Shown: positions 25,452 through 32,867 of the stretch, one piece after another
Layout: every line of letters begins with the position of its first letter
How positions within the stretch are numbered: the stretch's first letter is position 1
Assembly (NCBI GenBank): GCA_964557855.1
Contig: CAZLBP010000001.1
Location: 124,001 to 188,000, forward strand
DNA from: JAJRZL01 sp964557855
Lineage (GTDB): Bacteria > Zixibacteria > MSB-5A5 > GN15 > FEB-12
Direction of reading: 5' to 3'
Length of the DNA: 64,000 nucleotides
Position numbers and translations under genes: made by a program
The notes under the pieces: generated by a model
Told to the model about the DNA's origin: nothing
The model's input: only the letters and a program-made list of their open reading frames with translations
Databases searched by the model: none

Positions 25452-26369
25452 ATGACCAAGATTCTGGAAAACTTTTGGCTGAAGATTATGGCTCTCGTGA
25501 TGGGACTCGTTCTCTGGTTTCACGTGGCGACGGAAAAGGAGTACAATCACGAAATCACGTTGCCGGTTAACGAGATTCTGCTGGACGAGTCTCTGACATT
25601 GGCCAATCTGCCTCCTGATTCAATTACTATCGCCGTGGCGGCGACCGGAAAGCAATTGTTGCGGAGCAAGTGGCAGCGACGAGGGGTGCGGATCAACGCC
25701 ACGCCGTACGGTACCGGAAGGTCCGTTATAAATCTGTCGACCGACAACGTCTCTCTGGTTTCCGCCCCGACCGAGATTTTCCTGGACGAGGTCATTTCTC
25801 CCTCTTCGGTCTCGCTTGACATAGACCAGGAGATCGTGAAAGAACTTGATGTTACTGTGGACCTTGTCACCGAGCCTGATGAGGGGTTTGTCGTTAGCCG
25901 AATATCACCGCCCTCACCCTCCAAAGTTACCGTGACCGGCGCCCGGTCATTTTTGAGAAAATTGCACGAGGTATCCACTCAGCGGAAAGAACTGACGAAA
26001 TTGCGGCATAATCTGGATGTTTCGCTGAAACTGCAGCCGCCCGAAGGATACGACATCCGCTTGTCACCGGATTCCGTCAAAGTGACCATTAACGTAGTCC
26101 CGGTCAAGACCCGTGTCTTCGAGGAGGTACCCGTCGTCATCTACAATGCGCCTGTCGGTGAAAGCGTGCGGGCGGTGCCTCCCTCAATCAACCTGGAGCT
26201 GACCGGCCCGCCCAAGGATATTGACCTGCTGAATCGAAATGCCCTCGTCGTTTCGGCTGACTACCGAGAGCGGGACGGGAATAACAATGCACCGATTAAG
26301 ATCGACTGTCCCTCGCACTACCGGGTCAAGGAAGCCTCTGTCGATTCCGTGAAACTTGTAGCTGAATGA
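25452..26369 (+). CDS. YbbR-like domain protein (CdaR-type)
   Basis: A 305-residue membrane-anchored extracytoplasmic protein. N-terminal MTKILENFWLKIMALVMGLVLWFHV is the conserved YbbR N-terminus (one membrane helix), followed by several YbbR repeats (each about 85 residues, e.g. VTVDLVTEPDEGFVVSRI..P, KVTVTGARSFLRKL). In Gram-positives CdaR regulates the diadenylate cyclase CdaA; here no cdaA is adjacent, so its partner may be elsewhere. AGGAA just before ATG 25452 favours this start over ATG 25434. The stop overlaps tsaD by four bases (ATGA). Confidence 0.85.
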   Translation: MTKILENFWLKIMALVMGLVLWFHVATEKEYNHEITLPVNEILLDESLTLANLPPDSITIAVAATGKQLLRSKWQRRGVRINATPYGTGRSVINLSTDNVSLVSAPTEIFLDEVISPSSVSLDIDQEIVKELDVTVDLVTEPDEGFVVSRISPPSPSKVTVTGARSFLRKLHEVSTQRKELTKLRHNLDVSLKLQPPEGYDIRLSPDSVKVTINVVPVKTRVFEEVPVVIYNAPVGESVRAVPPSINLELTGPPKDIDLLNRNALVVSADYRERDGNNNAPIKIDCPSHYRVKEASVDSVKLVAE

Positions 26370-27373
26370 GCGTGCTCACCCTCGGCATAGAAACGTCCTG
26401 CGATGAAACATCGGTGGCGGTTGTTGAAGACGGTTCCGTAATTCGCTCCAACATCATCTATTCTCAATTGGACCACAGTAAGTACGGTGGTGTCGTGCCC
26501 GAAATCGCGGGCCGAGCCCACCTCAAGAAGATCGTCCCCGTTTACTCCCAAGCCCTGGCTGAGGCCGAAGTGTCACTTGACTCCATCGACCTGATTGCCG
26601 CCACTATGGGGCCGGGTCTGGTCGGGGCGCTGCTTATCGGCCTGACGTTCGGCAAGGGGCTGGCTTTTGCTGTCGGTAAACCATTCGTCGGTGTCAACCA
26701 CATGGAAGGTCACATTGCCGCCAACCTGCTCCTCTATCCCACTCTGGATCAACATCATCTGACACTGATTGTCTCGGGAGGGCACACGATGCTCGTGGAA
26801 GTTGAGAAATTCGGCAAATACAAAGTACTCGGACGAACCATCGATGATGCCGCCGGCGAAGCCTTTGACAAGGTCGCCAAATTGCTGGACCTGGGTTACC
26901 CCGGCGGCGCGCACCTGAACAAACTGGCTGACGACGGTGATCCGGACTATGTGAAGTTCCCTCGTCCCATGTTAAAGGACGGTGACCATCGTTTTTCGTT
27001 CTCGGGACTAAAGACGGCGGTAGCTGTCTTTCTCAAAAAACTCAGCGCAGACGAATATCAGCGGCATCGCGCGGATATCGCCGCCTCCTTTCAAGAGGCG
27101 GTCGTCGATGTCCTCGTAAGCAAGACGATCAAGGCCGCTCGGGAGAGATATATTACGGATGTTTCTTTGTCCGGAGGCGTCGCGGCCAACACCCGCTTGC
27201 GACATGTGCTGCAGGACCGTCTCTCGTGCGAGAACAAACGTTTGTTTTTTCCCACAGCGGAACTGTGCACGGACAATGCCGCCATGATAGCCGCCGCCGG
27301 TTATTATATGTTTCAGCAAGAAGGGCCCGGTGAGTTCGTGGTTGACGCCATACCGTATTTGAGGTTTGAATAG
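26366..27373 (+). CDS. tsaD: tRNA threonylcarbamoyladenosine biosynthesis protein TsaD
   Basis: A 335-residue cytoplasmic enzyme of the Kae1/TsaD/Qri7 family that transfers the threonylcarbamoyl group to A37 of ANN-decoding tRNAs. It begins VLTLGIETSCDETSVAVVE, keeps the metal-binding HMEGHIAANL, the LTLIVSGGHTMLVE signature, the GEAFDKVAKLLDLGYPGG loop and the final LCTDNAAMIAAAGYYMF. Length is typical. The start ATG overlaps the upstream YbbR stop (ATGA). Needs TsaB, TsaC and TsaE, none of which is seen here. Ends just before a convergent operon. Confidence 0.97.
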   Translation: MSVLTLGIETSCDETSVAVVEDGSVIRSNIIYSQLDHSKYGGVVPEIAGRAHLKKIVPVYSQALAEAEVSLDSIDLIAATMGPGLVGALLIGLTFGKGLAFAVGKPFVGVNHMEGHIAANLLLYPTLDQHHLTLIVSGGHTMLVEVEKFGKYKVLGRTIDDAAGEAFDKVAKLLDLGYPGGAHLNKLADDGDPDYVKFPRPMLKDGDHRFSFSGLKTAVAVFLKKLSADEYQRHRADIAASFQEAVVDVLVSKTIKAARERYITDVSLSGGVAANTRLRHVLQDRLSCENKRLFFPTAELCTDNAAMIAAAGYYMFQQEGPGEFVVDAIPYLRFE

Positions 27374-27431
27374 ATCTTTCTTCAGCTCTATGAATGCCAA
27401 CGCTGAGTCGGCTGTGTATGGATGATGAGAA

Positions 27432-29255
27432 TCACAGTTCTTCTGCTCCGGTAGTGCCGGAGTCCAAGTCGTCGTCGGACTCCACTATCGGAATCGCCTG
27501 CCCGTTGGTGATCCGAAAGAAAGGTATTTCCGTGTTCTCCCGGAAAGCGCCAAACGATATGGCGCCCGAGGTCCCTTCGAATCCGTTAATTCCCTTGAGG
27601 TAATCCGCGATTTCAGCCTTTTCCCTGGCGCCATGCAGTCGAGCCTGAGCCACTAGAGTCAGCGCATCGAAGCCGAGACTGGCCAGTCGTCCCGGAGGTC
27701 GACCGTACCGGGCATCGTAAGATGTGGCAAACTTCGTATACAGCGGGGACTTCGATACGGCGAGAAACGGAGAAGGGAACACCGCCTTTTTCGTGATGTG
27801 GTCGCCCAGTTTGTAGACAACCTCGTCTCCCCAGCCATCAGAGCCGATATAGGCGCCGTTCAGATTGTAGAAACGGATCTGCGGCAGCAACAGACGAATC
27901 TGTTCACCTTCGCCCGGCAGGAACAGACAGTCGACGTGGGCCGGCAAGGCATCAACATCAATCGTATCTCCGCGACTGTCGATATAGAAGGTCGAATCCG
28001 AAATCTCTCCCAGGAGCGTTGTCTTGATGTCCCGGATGTAAGCGCCGAAGTCTTTGTCTCGCGGACGATAATACTGCACTGCCACAACGGTGCCGCCCAA
28101 CTGTTTGAAGCGTTCGACAAACGCGTCGGCAATGCGCAGATGATCGGCTGAGGTGGACGTAATTACCGCGGCGGAATCCGCCTGCAGTGTGGTGACGGCA
28201 TACTCGGCTGAGCGGGTTCCTTCCAGTTCGATATTCGGTGAGAGCTGGAAGGCCGATTCCGAGAGCTGGGTCAAACCCGCCTGCGTGGCGGCCGGTATGA
28301 GGATCGGCAGGTCTGTGTTATGTGATCGGGCGGCTGCCACCGCCGCCTCCTCGCTCGTCAGGGGACCGATAACCGATTTGACCCTCGACTGAGCCAGTTC
28401 TCCAACCAGCCGGGCAGCATCAACCGGGTCACCCTTGGTGTCATATGGAGTCAGTTGAATTTGCTTGCCGTGCTCGGATTGAATCAGTGCTGAGGCGACC
28501 GCCGCACCGTTGTACAGGTCTTCGCCGAATTGCCGTAGTTCACCCGACAGGGGCAGCACCAGTGCCACCTCGAATCCGGTCCCGCGCATGTCTCCAAGTC
28601 GACCGTCTGAAAGCGTGTCGACCGGCTTCTCCCGGCACGATGCGGTCAGTTTGCGTGCCAGGCGTTCCTGTCCATGGGCCGCCAGGTGAGTTTCAATGCG
28701 ATCAATCAGCCGGCATCGTTTCCGTTCACCCAATTCCTCGAAGGCATCCGGGCTGAACTGCAATGCGTCAGCCTGTTCGAACATGGATGATATGGATTCA
28801 AGGAGTAACCCGTTCAACCTGTCATCAGCGCTCAGCCGATACGCTTCCAGATAGTGCTCCAGGGCCCGTTGCGGGCGGGCGCTGCGATAATAGGCGTCGG
28901 CCACGAAATACGTGGCGTGGGCTGCAGCCGGCGACTGCGGGAACTGTGAAAGAAACGCCGAAAAACCGGCTATCGCCGCATCGTTGTCACCAAAATGGTA
29001 ATACGCTTTGGCTCTGAAGAAGATGAACAAGTCGAGATCTTCCGACTCCGGGTAGCGACCTGACAGGCGCTCGAAGATCTGGGCGGCGCTCCACCAGTCT
29101 CCTTCGCGGAGCAGACGCCGTCCCTGTGTATACTCCGACAGGGCTTCGGATGGATCGATGATTTCCGCCGTGTGGGTGGTCAGGGAAAGAACAAGCAGTG
29201 CTGACAGAAGAGGCAGCGAACGCGCCACCCTATGCCAAAATACACCGGGTGTCAT
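27432..29255 (-). CDS. TPR - periplasmic-binding (Peripla_BP_6/LpoA-like) protein
   Basis: A 607-residue exported protein. After a signal peptide (VARSLPLLSALLVLSLTTHTAE) comes a TPR region (residues ~35-215, e.g. ALSEYTQGRRLLREGDWWSAAQIFERL, AYYHFGDNDAAIAGFSAFLSQFPQS). Residues ~225-600 are a type-1 periplasmic-binding domain (VALVLPLSGELRQFGEDLYNGAAVA, VIGPLTSEEAAVAAA). This TPR plus binding-protein order is that of LpoA, the penicillin-binding protein activator; a solute-sensing role is the alternative. ATG 29255 overlaps the upstream stop by one base (TGATG), so it is translationally coupled to the nuclease-domain protein and belongs to the ribosomal operon. Confidence 0.85.
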   Translation of the reverse strand: MTPGVFWHRVARSLPLLSALLVLSLTTHTAEIIDPSEALSEYTQGRRLLREGDWWSAAQIFERLSGRYPESEDLDLFIFFRAKAYYHFGDNDAAIAGFSAFLSQFPQSPAAAHATYFVADAYYRSARPQRALEHYLEAYRLSADDRLNGLLLESISSMFEQADALQFSPDAFEELGERKRCRLIDRIETHLAAHGQERLARKLTASCREKPVDTLSDGRLGDMRGTGFEVALVLPLSGELRQFGEDLYNGAAVASALIQSEHGKQIQLTPYDTKGDPVDAARLVGELAQSRVKSVIGPLTSEEAAVAAARSHNTDLPILIPAATQAGLTQLSESAFQLSPNIELEGTRSAEYAVTTLQADSAAVITSTSADHLRIADAFVERFKQLGGTVVAVQYYRPRDKDFGAYIRDIKTTLLGEISDSTFYIDSRGDTIDVDALPAHVDCLFLPGEGEQIRLLLPQIRFYNLNGAYIGSDGWGDEVVYKLGDHITKKAVFPSPFLAVSKSPLYTKFATSYDARYGRPPGRLASLGFDALTLVAQARLHGAREKAEIADYLKGINGFEGTSGAISFGAFRENTEIPFFRITNGQAIPIVESDDDLDSGTTGAEEL

Positions 29256-29758
29256 CAAAGAGAGTACTTACCGAAATCTTCCGGATTGATCTTCTTCAGC
29301 CGTTCCCGGAGTGACTCGGGATCGGTCGACATGGGGGGGACTTCGGACGATTCCGATGATTCCTGTTTGTCGATATTGAACAAGTCTTCGTTGACAAAGA
29401 TCTTGGCCCCCGTTTTCAGGGCGATTGCGATCGAATCGGACGGCCGAGCGTCTATTTCAAAGGTCTTGCCGTTTTGAGATATGTGCAGCTTGGCGTAAAA
29501 CGTCTGATCTTTAAGCTCGGTTATTTCCACTCGATCGACTTTGATCTCGACATGGTTGATGACGGCCTTCATAAGATCGTACGTCATGGGTCGTTTCGGC
29601 TTGACGCCCGAAAGCTCCATGGCGATCCCGAAGGCTTCGGCATGGCCGATCCAGATCGGCAGCACTTTGTTCAGACCGGCCGGGGAGAGTATGACTACCG
29701 GTGAATTGGTAGTCATATCCAGAGCCAGCCCATCGACGGTAACTTCGACAAATGCCAT
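29255..29758 (-). CDS. Bifunctional nuclease (BFN/DUF151) domain protein
   Basis: A 167-residue cytoplasmic protein. Residues ~1-130 are the BFN domain: VEVTVDGLALDMTTNSPVVIL, LPIWIGHAEAFGIAMELSG, RPMTYDLMKAVI and IDARPSDSIAIALKTGAKIFV. Characterised members cleave single-stranded DNA and RNA in plants; bacterial roles are unclear. The last ~30 residues (ESLRERLKKINPEDFGKY) form a short UVR-like helical tail common to this family. Start ATG 29758 overlaps the rplI stop by one base (TAATG), and the stop overlaps the next start by one base, so all three genes are coupled. Confidence 0.93.
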   Translation of the reverse strand: MAFVEVTVDGLALDMTTNSPVVILSPAGLNKVLPIWIGHAEAFGIAMELSGVKPKRPMTYDLMKAVINHVEIKVDRVEITELKDQTFYAKLHISQNGKTFEIDARPSDSIAIALKTGAKIFVNEDLFNIDKQESSESSEVPPMSTDPESLRERLKKINPEDFGKYSL

Positions 29759-30207
29759 TACACTGATTTTTTAACGACCCACAATTTCAGGTCCGCGGTT
29801 ACATCCTTGTCTACTTTGATCGGCACCGTATAAACCCCGAGGACCTTGATCGGTGCTTCCAACCGGATCGCTCTTTTGTCAACCGATACACCTTCGTCGG
29901 CAAGCAGCTCGGCTATATCGGCGCTGGTGACCGACCCGAACAATTTATCTTCATCACCGACCAGGACTTCCTTGGAAAGCGACAGTTTTTCAATTCGTTC
30001 TTTGACCTTCTCTGCCTGCCGTCGAGTTTTCTTTTCGCGCAGTTCAGTCTGTCTTCTGATCTCGTCGATGGCCTTGAGGTTGGCTTTGCTGGCCCGTATC
30101 GCCAGGTTGCGCGGAATCAGGAAATTGCGGGCATAGCCGCTCTTCACCTCAACCGTCTCCCCGGCCGTGCCTACCCGGCCAACATCTTGACGCAATATTA
30201 CTTTCAT
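29758..30207 (-). CDS. rplI: 50S ribosomal protein L9
   Basis: A 149-residue ribosomal protein binding 23S rRNA domain V. The N-terminal domain KVILRQDVGRVGTAGETVEVKSGYARNFLIPRNLA is the L9 signature; a long connecting helix (residues ~42-75, charged, REKKTRRQAEKVKERIEKL) leads to the C-terminal domain (LFGSVTSADIAELL, GVYTVPIKVDKDVTADLKLWVV). Length is standard. Located 42 bp after the DUF2232 gene and overlapping the BFN gene, as in the rpsF-rpsR-rplI operon of many bacteria. Confidence 0.98.
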   Translation of the reverse strand: MKVILRQDVGRVGTAGETVEVKSGYARNFLIPRNLAIRASKANLKAIDEIRRQTELREKKTRRQAEKVKERIEKLSLSKEVLVGDEDKLFGSVTSADIAELLADEGVSVDKRAIRLEAPIKVLGVYTVPIKVDKDVTADLKLWVVKKSV

Positions 30208-30249
30208 AACCGTTCCTTTTCTTTATATACGTAAATAATCTCCCAAATA

Positions 30250-31266
30250 TCAAGCAAACTCTCGAAGATGGATTTTGCGCCAATCGGCGAAGCTGTCCGC
30301 AAAACCGATGAGACTGATCACGGCGCCCAGTACCAGACCAACCATCAGGTTCATCAGCGGGACAATGAACAACAGGATGTAGAACACCGTTCGCACCGGA
30401 CGGGAAAGCTGCAGTTTCCGCTGAAAGTACTCGAGCAGCGACAATCCGGTGACCGCATAGAAAGCTGCCATGACCAGAAGGGTATTGTCGGCCGCGAGTT
30501 TGAGAACATCTCCTCCCAGGACGCGAACCAGACCAATTACCAGCACCACCGGCGTTACGCCAAACGGAATCTTCCAGTAAATGAACGGTTCCCATTGGGG
30601 TCTGGCCAGGTGATGCTTGTCAATCCAATGTACGAACAACAAATAGCCGACACTGAATTGCAGAATGACCCCGAGAACCGTCTCGGCGGGCGCCATCCTG
30701 ATGACGAACGAGACTAATTGACGGAGGGAGTCGAGAACCTGATCGATCCTGTGCTCGCTTTCACCCATTGCCAGGAGTTGCTGCTCGGCCTCGTTGACCA
30801 GAGTCTCGGTAACTTCCGGGGCGGAGCTGATCAATTCTCGCCAGAGGGGGAAATACTGGGCCGAAGCAAATACCGTCACGGTCACTATGCACGAAATGTA
30901 AATCGTCCGTGGCCGAACGCCGGTGAGCGTTAACCGCCCGGCCAGAACCCCGGCGACAAGCAGCATGCTCCATCCTGTCAGTATCGACCAGAGACCGGAA
31001 ACACCGATCAGGGCAAAACTGAGCACCACCGCCGCTGCCGCTCCTCCCCAGAGCCAGTACGTGTGTCGTCGAAACGCCAGTCGGGCGATCCCGTAATACA
31101 AGTACATGCTCAGGAAATAAGCTACAGCGGCGGACAATACGGTGACCAGAGCGGTGGACTGGACCGGGCTGTTACCATAAAGCGCCAACGACATTACAAG
31201 CATCGCCGCCAAAACCGGGTACGGTCTTGAGGGCGGGTACTTACTCCGAGGCTCAACACCGGTCAT
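30250..31266 (-). CDS. DUF2232 (YybS-like) multipass membrane protein
   Basis: A 338-residue membrane protein with about eight hydrophobic segments, e.g. PVLAAMLVMSLALYG, VTVLSAAVAYFLSMYLYYGIARL, LTGWSMLLVAGVLAG and FYILLFIVPLMNLMVGLVLGAV. The overall pattern, and the place between rpsR and rplI, match the DUF2232/YybS family, which also neighbours rplI in Bacillus. Function unknown. Start is uncertain: ATG 31266 lies 16 nt after rpsR, while in-frame GTG 31299 or TTG 31305 would overlap rpsR; none has a good ribosome binding site. Confidence 0.85.
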   Translation of the reverse strand: MTGVEPRSKYPPSRPYPVLAAMLVMSLALYGNSPVQSTALVTVLSAAVAYFLSMYLYYGIARLAFRRHTYWLWGGAAAAVVLSFALIGVSGLWSILTGWSMLLVAGVLAGRLTLTGVRPRTIYISCIVTVTVFASAQYFPLWRELISSAPEVTETLVNEAEQQLLAMGESEHRIDQVLDSLRQLVSFVIRMAPAETVLGVILQFSVGYLLFVHWIDKHHLARPQWEPFIYWKIPFGVTPVVLVIGLVRVLGGDVLKLAADNTLLVMAAFYAVTGLSLLEYFQRKLQLSRPVRTVFYILLFIVPLMNLMVGLVLGAVISLIGFADSFADWRKIHLREFA

Positions 31267-31282
31267 AAAGGAAGTGCCGGCA

Positions 31283-31501
31283 CTAACGATAGGATTCACT
31301 TTCAAAGGCCATTATCGCCATCATCCGGGCACGTTTGATAGCTGTCGTCAGTTTCCGCTGATGCGTGGCGCAATTGCCCGAAATCCGTCGCGGAATGATC
31401 TTTCCGCGCTCGTTGACAAACCGCCTCAGCAGTCTTTCGTCTTTGTAATCCGGGGACGGTATCTGGTTTTCGCAGAAATAGCAGAACTTTCTTCTTCTCA
31501 T
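31283..31501 (-). CDS. rpsR: 30S ribosomal protein S18
   Basis: A 72-residue ribosomal protein. RRRKFCYFCE at the start with Cys7 and Cys10, plus CATHQRKLTTAIKRARMMAIM, matches S18; the Cys-x2-Cys and later Cys-x2-His positions suggest the zinc-binding (C+) form. LLRRFVNERGKIIPRRISGNC is the conserved core. It lies 87 bp after rpsF; the ssb gene often found between them is missing. Length is standard. Confidence 0.97.
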   Translation of the reverse strand: MRRRKFCYFCENQIPSPDYKDERLLRRFVNERGKIIPRRISGNCATHQRKLTTAIKRARMMAIMAFESESYR

Positions 31502-31588
31502 AACATCTACCTGTATTCTCGGCGCTGAGAATCACCAGCGCACTCTCATTGCTTGTCAAGTTGCGGACCGGCTGCCGGTCTGAAATCT

Positions 31589-32209
31589 CTACAGTTCCTC
31601 TTCTTCTTCTTCGGCAAATTCATCGCGTTTCGGCTGTTCACCGGGCTCTTCTTCACGCTTTACCGGCTCCTCAGGAGCGACTGTTTCCTCGGAGCTGATA
31701 GTTTCCTCAGGTTCGGGTTGCTCTTCCGGAGTCGGCGCGGGTTCAGTAGAAGGTTCGGTGGGTCGTGCAACCGGCTCGGGCGTCACCTCCGGTTCCGGTT
31801 TGGATTCTGCTGCTGCAGCCGGCCGGGCTTCCGGTCTACGTTCGGCTTGTTCTTTGGGCCTGGGCCGATCGTGTCTTTCTTCGGGTTCCGTGACGCCTCG
31901 TTCCTCGAGAAACGCGTTGAGGTCTCCCTCGAATTGAATTGTCAGGTGTCGCAGAAACTCATCACCTAAGCGGAAATGCCTGTCCAGCACGGCCGGCAAT
32001 CCGGTGTTACCCTCGTAGACAAAGGTGCTGTAGTAGCCCTGGGTCAGTTTCCGGACCGGATACGCCAAGCGCCGAGTCCCGATACGTTTTTCCGCGAGGA
32101 TTTTGCCTCCGTTGCCGGTGACAAGATCGGCCACCTTTGCGACCTGACTATCCAGAGTGGCATCGTCGGTTTGAGGATTGAGAACAAACGTTGTCTCGTA
32201 AATACGCAT
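31589..32209 (-). CDS. rpsF: 30S ribosomal protein S6 with long acidic Pro/Glu-rich C-terminal tail
   Basis: A 206-residue protein; residues 1-~100 are S6 (MRIYETTFVLNPQ, EKRIGTRRLAYPVRKLTQGYY, FRLGDEFLRHLTIQFE). The remaining ~105 residues are a low-complexity tail: basic/Arg-rich (~107-133) then acidic Pro/Glu repeats (PEPEVTPEPVARPTEP, TPEEQPEPEE) ending in EEEEEEL. Typical S6 proteins end with only a few acidic residues, added after translation by RimK in E. coli, so an encoded tail of this length is unusual. First ribosomal gene of the operon, 58 bp after pth. Confidence 0.95.
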   Translation of the reverse strand: MRIYETTFVLNPQTDDATLDSQVAKVADLVTGNGGKILAEKRIGTRRLAYPVRKLTQGYYSTFVYEGNTGLPAVLDRHFRLGDEFLRHLTIQFEGDLNAFLEERGVTEPEERHDRPRPKEQAERRPEARPAAAAESKPEPEVTPEPVARPTEPSTEPAPTPEEQPEPEETISSEETVAPEEPVKREEEPGEQPKRDEFAEEEEEEL

Positions 32210-32267
32210 TCGCTGGTCTCCCTTCGGACGTTAGAGTTCAGTTCGAACGGCCTGGCCATAATGCGAG

Positions 32268-32846
32268 TCAGCCAGGCAGGGTTACATTGTTGTATTTGTT
32301 CATGGCCTCAGTGAGGCCGAATTTCAGACTAAATAACACTGCTTCGGCAGAAGTTTCAAGCATTTTCTGCTTTATTTTCAGCTCGTCCGGGTGGAATTCA
32401 CCAAGCACGAATTCCGTGGCGCCGGACCCATCCGGGATATGGCCGATTCCCATCCGCAGCCTCGGAAAACTCTCCGTCCCGATAGTCTGGATAATCGAAG
32501 CCAGCCCGTTGTGACCGCCGTCACTGCCGGCTTTTCGAAACCGCAGCCTCCCCAGGGGAAGGTTGAAATCATCGCTGATTACCAGCATCTTATCGGGAGT
32601 CGTCTCCGTTATCTCGAGCAATGCTTCGGCCGCATTGCCGGATCGGTTCATATATGCCCGTGGCCACGCCAGTGTAATTTGATTCGTATGCCGTCGGACG
32701 GTCCACCATTCGTAGAGGTCGGTAGCGGGCTGACGTCGTGCCTTCAGCGAAACAACAACCCGTTCCAGCACCTCCATGCCGACATTGTGTCGGGTGTTGT
32801 GATATTCCGAACCGATATTCCCTAATCCGAGCAGTAGCCTGATCAT
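32268..32846 (-). CDS. pth: Peptidyl-tRNA hydrolase
   Basis: A 192-residue cytoplasmic enzyme that recycles peptidyl-tRNA dropped from stalled ribosomes. The signature LLLGLGNIGSEYHNTRHNVGMEVLE contains the catalytic His20, and the downstream conserved YMNRSGNA, DDFNLPLGRLRFRKAGSDGGHNGL and the PRLRMGIGHIPDG segments are all present. Length is standard. It lies between copA (21 bp, upstream on this strand) and rpsF; elsewhere pth often sits next to rplY, which is absent here. Confidence 0.97.
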   Translation of the reverse strand: MIRLLLGLGNIGSEYHNTRHNVGMEVLERVVVSLKARRQPATDLYEWWTVRRHTNQITLAWPRAYMNRSGNAAEALLEITETTPDKMLVISDDFNLPLGRLRFRKAGSDGGHNGLASIIQTIGTESFPRLRMGIGHIPDGSGATEFVLGEFHPDELKIKQKMLETSAEAVLFSLKFGLTEAMNKYNNVTLPG

Positions 32847-32867
32847 GGCGGCAGAGAAGTATCCCGT

